A DNA stretch of 10,020 nt. Origin: Rhodobiaceae bacterium. Its GTDB lineage: Bacteria > Pseudomonadota > Alphaproteobacteria > Micropepsales > Micropepsaceae. The stretch lies in contig VFKO01000624.1 in the NCBI GenBank assembly GCA_009885515.1, positions 1-10,020 on the forward strand, written 5' to 3'. The position numbers and the translations under genes are program-made. Of the stretch, positions 5,829-10,020 are shown one piece after another. Under the pieces are notes generated by a model. It searched no databases. It saw nothing but the letters and a program-made list of their open reading frames with translations, and was not told the DNA's origin. Within the stretch, counting starts at the first letter, position 1. Each line of letters begins with the position of its first letter.

Positions 5829-6349
5829 CGCTCGCTCTCCACGAACTTTCTGAGGGCTTGGGCGTCAAGCCGGTAGTGCAACAGGTCATCCTGGTGCACA
5901 AAGCCAATCCGATCGAGTGAGACGCGCGACGGATTTGCATGCACCATATTCAACTGCAGGCCGGCACAACCCCGTTGATGCGCAATTTGCGCCACCTCAT
6001 GGGCAAGTTTGAATCCCACGCCGGTTCCGCGAACGGCTTCATCGACAAAGAGGTCGGTGATCTGAAGGACGGATGCTGTTTCCCAACTTGAGTAGTAAGT
6101 TTGGAACATGGCAAGCCCGACAGGCGCACCATGGCGTTCTGCAATCAAGGCTTCGAATTTCGGCTCGGGCCCAAATCCGTCGCGGCGTAAATCTTCCGCC
6201 GAAGCATTGACGCGATCGGCGACGCCTTGATACTTGGCGAGTTCGCCAATCATCCGCAAAATCGAAACGGCATCGTCGGCTACCGCCCTGCGGATGGTGA
6301 TTGAGTGGGTTGCGGTTGAAGTGAATGTATTCGCGACAATTGCCGACAT
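5825..6349 (-). CDS. GNAT acetyltransferase, SSAT-like (polyamine/diamine type)
   Basis: This is a 174-residue Gcn5-related N-acetyltransferase. The acetyl-CoA loop is LFVDEAVRGTGVG at 100-112, with the R-G-x-G-x-G core at 107-112. The C-terminal family element is PSRVSLDRIGF at 140-150. The segments ELAKYQGV, EDLRRDGFG, AMFQTYYSSWE and LQITDLFV line up by eye with spermidine/spermine N1-acetyltransferase and related diamine or thialysine acetyltransferases, so an amine substrate is likely, though sequence alone cannot fix it. The start chosen is ATG 6349, with GGAG 10 bases upstream (6360-6363); a GTG at 6367 would add 6 residues. The SSAT-type position with SFYE is here PSRVSLDR, lacking the usual tyrosine that can act as general acid, which may change the mechanism. 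It is first in a coupled run with MaoC and SufE, and a good promoter lies 60 bases upstream. Confidence 0.88.
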   Translation of the reverse strand: MSAIVANTFTSTATHSITIRRAVADDAVSILRMIGELAKYQGVADRVNASAEDLRRDGFGPEPKFEALIAERHGAPVGLAMFQTYYSSWETASVLQITDLFVDEAVRGTGVGFKLAHEVAQIAHQRGCAGLQLNMVHANPSRVSLDRIGFVHQDDLLHYRLDAQALRKFVESER

Positions 6350-6408
6350 GACTTTCTCGCTCCACACGCCAAAGTGTTCGGTGATTTGGTTTCGATCAAA
6401 GGCGGCGG

Positions 6409-6437
6409 AGAATAGGCACGAGCGATCACGCTGTCAC
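6409..6437 (-). promoter_or_regulatory. Candidate sigma-70-type promoter for the GNAT-MaoC-SufE operon
   Basis: On the minus strand the -35 candidate is GTGACA (6432-6437, five matches to TTGACA) and the -10 candidate is TATTCT (6409-6414, four matches to TATAAT), exactly 17 bases apart. Transcription would start near 6402, giving a leader of about 53 bases before ATG 6349. It lies in the 103-base gap after the DUF5330-like gene, so the three-gene operon may have its own promoter besides any read-through. Confidence 0.5.
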
Positions 6438-6452
6438 GCAACGATTGTAGAG

Positions 6453-6788
6453 CTAGTCTGGCTCGACCGTGGCAAGCTTTTCAGCGGGCGTGGTATCCTC
6501 AATATCGCTGCTGCCTGCGAGTTCCTGTCGTGTCATTGCGATTCTCGCTACGGTCGTCCATGTCGTCTGCCAGAGTTCAGCGCCTGCTTTGCACAACTCT
6601 GGGTTAGGATCGCAGGCGTTCAACGCATTGGTGGCGAGTGACCACGCTGTGTACGCTGCATTGTGAAGTTCTAATTCCACGTCAATTTCGTTGAAATCAG
6701 CAGTATCGCGGCCGCCCACTCGTTGCTGAGGGGGCAGAACAACGATTGCCAGTGTTAGCCAAAAAATCGTTCGGAAAATGAAGCTCAT
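6453..6788 (-). CDS. DUF5330-like small exported or membrane-anchored protein
   Basis: This is a 111-residue protein. The ATG at 6788 is well supported by AGGAG 6 bases upstream (6795-6799). The N-terminus, MSFIFRTIFWLTLAIVVLPP, is a short basic residue followed by a hydrophobic helix (residues 4-19), acting as signal anchor or uncleaved signal. The soluble part contains Cys59 and Cys66 in the context C-D-P-N-P-x-L-C-K-A-G, a spacing I associate with the DUF5330 family of rhizobia-type alphaproteobacteria; the two cysteines could form a disulfide in the periplasm. The tail (residues 90-111) is acidic and probably disordered. The biological role of the family is not known to me. It precedes the GNAT-MaoC-SufE genes on the same strand and is divergent from the histidine kinase. 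Family identity rests on remembered motif shape, not a search. Confidence 0.7.
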   Translation of the reverse strand: MSFIFRTIFWLTLAIVVLPPQQRVGGRDTADFNEIDVELELHNAAYTAWSLATNALNACDPNPELCKAGAELWQTTWTTVARIAMTRQELAGSSDIEDTTPAEKLATVEPD

Positions 6789-7021
6789 TGAGTTCTCCTC
6801 ACGTTGGCGGGAGTTTGACCGCTGGCCGTTCCAAAGTGATCAAAATCATTCGAAAAATTGAAGCAATCCCTGTTTTTTGTGTCCCGAAATCCAAGTTAGG
6901 ACAAACAGAGTGGCTGCCAATCGAGCGGTGATTTAATTCAACTCGGGTTCGCATTAGAAAAAATATTGAGTTTCATTTTTTGAAAGTTTTAGGCGATTGA
7001 GATCATTCCATTTTCTGCCGA

Positions 7022-7037
7022 ATTTGCATGTGCAAAT
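7022..7037. promoter_or_regulatory. 16-bp dyad, likely operator
   Basis: ATTTGCA (7022-7028) and TGCAAAT (7031-7037) form a perfect 7-bp inverted repeat around TG. Short-spaced perfect dyads of this size are typical operators of dimeric helix-turn-helix regulators. It lies 80 bases before the kinase start, where it could act on the kinase promoter. I do not know the protein that binds it. Confidence 0.45.
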
Positions 7038-7063
7038 CTTGCAGGCGCCGCCTGGCGTTTAGA

Positions 7064-7102
7064 ATTCGTTAACCTTTGCCGCTCAGCCTGACGTTAACGA
7101 AT
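7064..7102. promoter_or_regulatory. 10-bp inverted repeat with GTTAAC cores before the kinase
   Basis: ATTCGTTAAC (7064-7073) and GTTAACGAAT (7093-7102) are perfect inverted copies 19 bases apart; each contains the palindrome GTTAAC. The first arm reads on as TTAACCTT, seven of eight bases of the CtrA half-site TTAACCAT. The second arm ends directly before the GGGGA ribosome site (7103-7107) of the kinase. As RNA it would fold into a stable 10-bp stem, so it could act as a DNA operator or as a translational control hairpin. Confidence 0.5.
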
Positions 7103-7116
7103 GGGGAACGAGTCGA

Positions 7117-8874
7117 ATGTCGCAAGTTAGAGCGTTTGGCGTGCGCAGGTCTGTTGCTGATTTTCTTCTCGACGCCTTCGACGGCGTTCTGGGATCGGAA
7201 ACAAATTCTGATCGCCAACGCCGGCAATCATTCATATCTGCCAATGTGATGGCTGGAATTATCGGCGTGGCGCTTTGGTTGATGCATTGGGTGGTATTGG
7301 GCCCAGTGGATTTTGTGACGGGCGTGTTTCTGTTCTTTTTTTGGGTGCCATTGTTTTTAGGGGTCTGGGTCCAAAATGGAGGAGCGCTCGAGACCGGCGA
7401 GGCCGGCTCCGCGGTGTGCCTGGGTGGCTTCATTATTTTTACCGCTGCTTTTACCGGCGGGGTGACGTCTCCGGCTCTCCCTTGGCTTTTGATTGTTCCG
7501 CTTGAAGCCGCAACTTCGGGACGCCGGGTTCCTGTTGTCGCCGCAGCTTGCGTTTCAGGCTTTGGGTTTTTCTTGTGTGCGGTTTTGGAACTCATGGGGT
7601 GGATGCCCATGTCGCGTGTGGAGCCTGGCATTGCAAGTTTCATCTATGGGGCGTCGCTATTTGCCGCGATGATTGTAGGCACTTTGACATTGCGATCAAT
7701 TCAGCGCCGCCACGAATTACAGGTGGAGAGCGCCCGAGGAATGGCGCAGCTTCACCGCTCGCTCACTAACAACTCTGCAGATTTAATTTCGCGGCACTTG
7801 GCGGACGGTACGGTCGTTTTTGCGTCTCCTGCTGTCGAGGAGTTGCTTGGTGTGCAGGCTCATGAATTTGAAGGCTTGAGCCCGGCGATGTTCGTGCATA
7901 TCCAAGATCTCAAGAAAGTAGAAGGCGCCTTCGCGCTGACGCTGATTGCAGGTCCAAACGTTGTGGAATTCAGGCTGCGGCGCCGGGATGGTTCGTATGT
8001 GCCAGTTGAAATGAAGACGCAGAGTATCGACGGTGAAATTGTGGCGGTGACGCGTGAGGTTTCCATGCGCAATGCCCGAGTCGCGGAATTGACGGTCGCG
8101 CGCGATCATGCCGAAGAAACCTCGCAAGCCCGTTTGCGCTTTTTGGCGTCTGTTACGCATGAGTTGCGAACGCCGCTCAATGCTATCATTGGCTTTGCCG
8201 ATATGATGCGCAATGAAGTGTTCGGTCCGGTGGGCCATTCAAAATATAGCGAGTACGCCGATCACATTCGCGATTCGGGATTGCACCTTGTCGATCTGGT
8301 TTCCGACCTGCTTGACATGTCGAAGATCGAAGCAGGCAAGTTTACGATCGAACGCAAGCGTGTCGAACTTGCACCGTTGTTTGACGAGTGCGTTGCCATG
8401 GTTTCCGGCTCTGCCGTGACGGCGGGTGTTAACATCGAGTGTGAGGTTGTTGCAAATCTCTGTCTGAATGCCGATCGCCGGGCTCTGAAGCAAAGCCTGG
8501 TCAACCTGTTGTCAAATTCGATCAAATTCACTTTGTCCGAAGGCCGCGTGAAACTTTCAGCCATTGAAACCGGCGGTGATGTGGTGATCAAAATCGCAGA
8601 CACCGGGGTCGGGATCCCGGCGGCAGATATTCACCGGATCGGCAAACCGTTCGAACAAGCGGAAGGCGGGATGAAGGCCCTTCATAAGGGAACGGGACTG
8701 GGGCTGTCCCTTGTCAAAGCCCTTACCGAGCTTCATGGCGGAGATATGCACATCGAAAGCGCGTTGGGCGATGGGACCACGGTGACGCTGCGGCTGCCGC
8801 AATTGACTGTCGACGAACTATCAAAGCGCGACGAAACTCTGGTGTTTCCCGAGAAGTTTCGTTCACGGGGCTAG
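7117..8874 (+). CDS. Membrane PAS-domain sensor histidine kinase, DivJ-like
   Basis: This 585-residue two-component sensor kinase autophosphorylates on His348 and passes the phosphate to a response regulator. The order is: a membrane part of about six helices (residues 44-195), a PAS domain (about 210-315), the HisKA dimerisation domain with the H-box SVTHELRTPLNAIIGF around His348, and the HATPase domain with N-box Asn467, G1 motif DTGVGIP (495-501) and G2 motif GTGLGLSLV (525-533), all intact. No receiver domain is fused, so the partner regulator lies elsewhere. The length, the multi-helix N-terminus with TGGVTSPALPWLLIVPLEAA, the PAS and the H-box resemble alphaproteobacterial DivJ, which phosphorylates DivK; this is inference, and a generic PAS kinase is the alternative. 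The ATG at 7117 has GGGGA 9 bases upstream. Its stop overlaps that of the convergent RND gene. Confidence 0.88.
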   Translation: MSQVRAFGVRRSVADFLLDAFDGVLGSETNSDRQRRQSFISANVMAGIIGVALWLMHWVVLGPVDFVTGVFLFFFWVPLFLGVWVQNGGALETGEAGSAVCLGGFIIFTAAFTGGVTSPALPWLLIVPLEAATSGRRVPVVAAACVSGFGFFLCAVLELMGWMPMSRVEPGIASFIYGASLFAAMIVGTLTLRSIQRRHELQVESARGMAQLHRSLTNNSADLISRHLADGTVVFASPAVEELLGVQAHEFEGLSPAMFVHIQDLKKVEGAFALTLIAGPNVVEFRLRRRDGSYVPVEMKTQSIDGEIVAVTREVSMRNARVAELTVARDHAEETSQARLRFLASVTHELRTPLNAIIGFADMMRNEVFGPVGHSKYSEYADHIRDSGLHLVDLVSDLLDMSKIEAGKFTIERKRVELAPLFDECVAMVSGSAVTAGVNIECEVVANLCLNADRRALKQSLVNLLSNSIKFTLSEGRVKLSAIETGGDVVIKIADTGVGIPAADIHRIGKPFEQAEGGMKALHKGTGLGLSLVKALTELHGGDMHIESALGDGTTVTLRLPQLTVDELSKRDETLVFPEKFRSRG

Positions 8875-10020
8875 TGTGTGCCGGTTGCGGGTTCAGAATT
8901 TAGTTTTTCAAGGCTTGCTATTTCGGCGGCGATGGCGCCCGGCGCGCGGGTGAAGCGCGCAAGAAGATTGTAGAATGCGGGTACGACGAACAGCGTCAGG
9001 GCAGTCGAGAAGATGACACCTGCGAACACGACAATACCGATCGCGAAGCGGCTTTGGGTGCCAGCTCCCTGCCAGAGCATCAACGGGACCGCACCGATGG
9101 CTGTCGCAAGTGAGGTCATGAGAATTGGACGGAAGCGGGTGACTGACGCTTCGACCAGTGCGGAGCGGATGGATTGGCCTGCGTCACGCAATTGATTGGC
9201 GAACTCGACAATCAAAATGCCGTTCTTGGCGGCCAGTCCAACCAACATCACGATGCCAATTTGACTGTAGATGTTGAGTGTAGCACCAGTTGCCCAAAGT
9301 CCAAACATGGCGCCAGCGACCGCCAAGGGGACCGTGAGAATAATGACAAATGGGTGGATGAAACTTTCGAATTGGGCCGCCAAAACCAAAAATACAATGA
9401 GCAGAGCCAAGCCGAATGTGAAGGCAAGAGATGAGCTTGAGTCTTTGTACTCCAGTGACTGTCCCTTGTAATCGATTTGAGCGTTGGCTGGAAGTTCCTC
9501 TCGTGTTGTGCGTTCCAGAAATTCCAGGCCCTGTCCCAATGTCGTGCCGGGCGCAAGATTGGCCGAGATTGTGATGGCACGCAGGCGATTGAACCGGTTG
9601 AGCGATGCAGCCGCGGCACGCTCATTCAAACTGACGAGATTCGCCAAAGGGATGAGACTGCCAGACTGCGCAGTGCGAACCATGATGTTGGTGAGATCAG
9701 TGGTCCGTTTGCGATTTTCCTCAAGGCCCTGAACGATGATATCGTGTTCTTCGCCATCATCAACAAAAGTGCCAATGCGGCGTTGGCCCAGCAGGGTTTC
9801 AAGTGTCCGGCCGATTGTTGTCGTCGAAACTCCCAAATCCGCGGCGCGATTTTGATCAATATTGACCGTGAGTTGCGGTTTGGTCTCTTTATAGTCGGAG
9901 TCGACACTGGTGAGACCGGAAAACTGTTCTGCTTTCTCCATAATTTTGTCGCGCCAGACGATGAGGTCGGCAAAATTGTTTCCGCCGATTACGAATTGGA
10001 CCGGCGTGTTGCCGCCGCCG
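8871..10020 (-). CDS. RND multidrug efflux pump, inner-membrane subunit (HAE1/AcrB type), C-terminal part
   Basis: This is the C-terminal third (about 382 residues) of a proton-driven RND transporter that moves hydrophobic compounds from periplasm and membrane to an outer-membrane channel. The frame stays open to the right edge (VQFVIGGNNFADLIVW just inside it), so the 5' two thirds are missing. Visible parts are the second periplasmic porter region (to about 9480) and transmembrane helices 7-12. Key residues agree with AcrB: GLAAKNGILIVEFA carries the lysine equivalent to Lys940 of the proton relay, and VTRFRPILMTSL carries the arginine equivalent to Arg971. The TM4 aspartates lie outside the window. 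The dedicated GGNNFA segment and the lengths fit the HAE1 family rather than the heavy-metal HME family. Adaptor and outer-membrane partners are not in view. The C-terminus shares the palindrome CTAG with the kinase stop. Confidence 0.93.
   Translation of the reverse strand, partial: GGGNTPVQFVIGGNNFADLIVWRDKIMEKAEQFSGLTSVDSDYKETKPQLTVNIDQNRAADLGVSTTTIGRTLETLLGQRRIGTFVDDGEEHDIIVQGLEENRKRTTDLTNIMVRTAQSGSLIPLANLVSLNERAAAASLNRFNRLRAITISANLAPGTTLGQGLEFLERTTREELPANAQIDYKGQSLEYKDSSSSLAFTFGLALLIVFLVLAAQFESFIHPFVIILTVPLAVAGAMFGLWATGATLNIYSQIGIVMLVGLAAKNGILIVEFANQLRDAGQSIRSALVEASVTRFRPILMTSLATAIGAVPLMLWQGAGTQSRFAIGIVVFAGVIFSTALTLFVVPAFYNLLARFTRAPGAIAAEIASLEKLNSEPATGTH

Larger units (their letters stand above)
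6789..7116. other. Divergent regulatory region between the DUF5330-like gene and the histidine kinase
   Basis: This 328-base gap is AT-rich between about 6840 and 7010 and must hold both divergent promoters. I could not find a -35/-10 pair of convincing quality for either side. It contains TTTCA-TTTTT-TGAAA (6971-6985), a 16-bp dyad (7022-7037) and a long 10-bp-arm inverted repeat (7064-7102), the last two listed separately. No open frame or RNA gene is evident. Confidence 0.5.

Noticed and set aside
6350..6452. tRNA or small RNA gene between GNAT and the DUF5330-like gene
   Set aside because: No cloverleaf pairing or T-loop consensus is visible; the promoter and leader explain the gap.
6880..6903. 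TGTCC / GGACA inverted repeat with a 14-base spacer
   Set aside because: Only 5 bp per arm with a long spacer; expected by chance in a region of this size.
6971..6985. TTTCA-TTTTT-TGAAA as a terminator or operator
   Set aside because: A 5-bp AT-rich stem is too weak for a terminator, and no gene ends nearby on the plus strand.
7083..7643. Minus-strand open frame opposite the kinase N-terminus
   Set aside because: It is rich in Pro, Thr, Lys and Ser as expected when reading the opposite strand of hydrophobic helices, and lies over a supported gene.

Overview
The window looks like an ordinary chromosomal segment of an alphaproteobacterium, perhaps Hyphomicrobiales or a near relative. The basis is its moderately high GC with GC-rich codon use, a DUF5330-like small protein (a family I associate with rhizobia-type bacteria), a CitMHS_2-type antiporter, and a histidine kinase whose layout and H-box resemble the alphaproteobacterial DivJ/PleC cell-cycle kinases. 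There are no mobile elements, rRNA or tRNA genes, CRISPR arrays or phage genes. The species cannot be named from the sequence.

Layout, left to right: (1) a sodium:proton antiporter/citrate-transporter-like membrane protein on the minus strand, cut off at the window start; (2) divergent from it, a secreted GH114-like TIM-barrel protein; (3) convergent with that, a small GIY-YIG nuclease-like protein; (4) a 373-base intergenic region with a candidate promoter, several inverted repeats and a structured leader; (5) an unrecognised 574-residue membrane-anchored, alanine-rich protein with paired cysteines; (6) a minus-strand cluster, in transcription order a DUF5330-like protein, an SSAT-like GNAT acetyltransferase, a MaoC-type dehydratase and SufE; (7) a 328-base divergent regulatory region with two strong dyads; (8) a 585-residue PAS sensor histidine kinase; (9) convergent with it, the C-terminal third of an RND (HAE1/AcrB-type) efflux pump that runs off the right end.

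The genes do not form one pathway. The only clear operon is GNAT-MaoC-SufE: the MaoC start overlaps the GNAT stop, both MaoC and SufE probably start at TTG, and a good sigma-70-like promoter lies just upstream of GNAT. Packing is very tight. The three convergent junctions have 6 bases, 4 bases and a 4-base overlap, so no intrinsic terminator fits between those genes. Regulatory information is concentrated in the divergent regions.

The items most worth a second look are the unrecognised cysteine-paired protein with its elaborate leader, and the two dyads before the DivJ-like kinase, one of them carrying a CtrA-like half-site beside a GANTC methylation site. I see no convincing multi-gene system that is clearly new.
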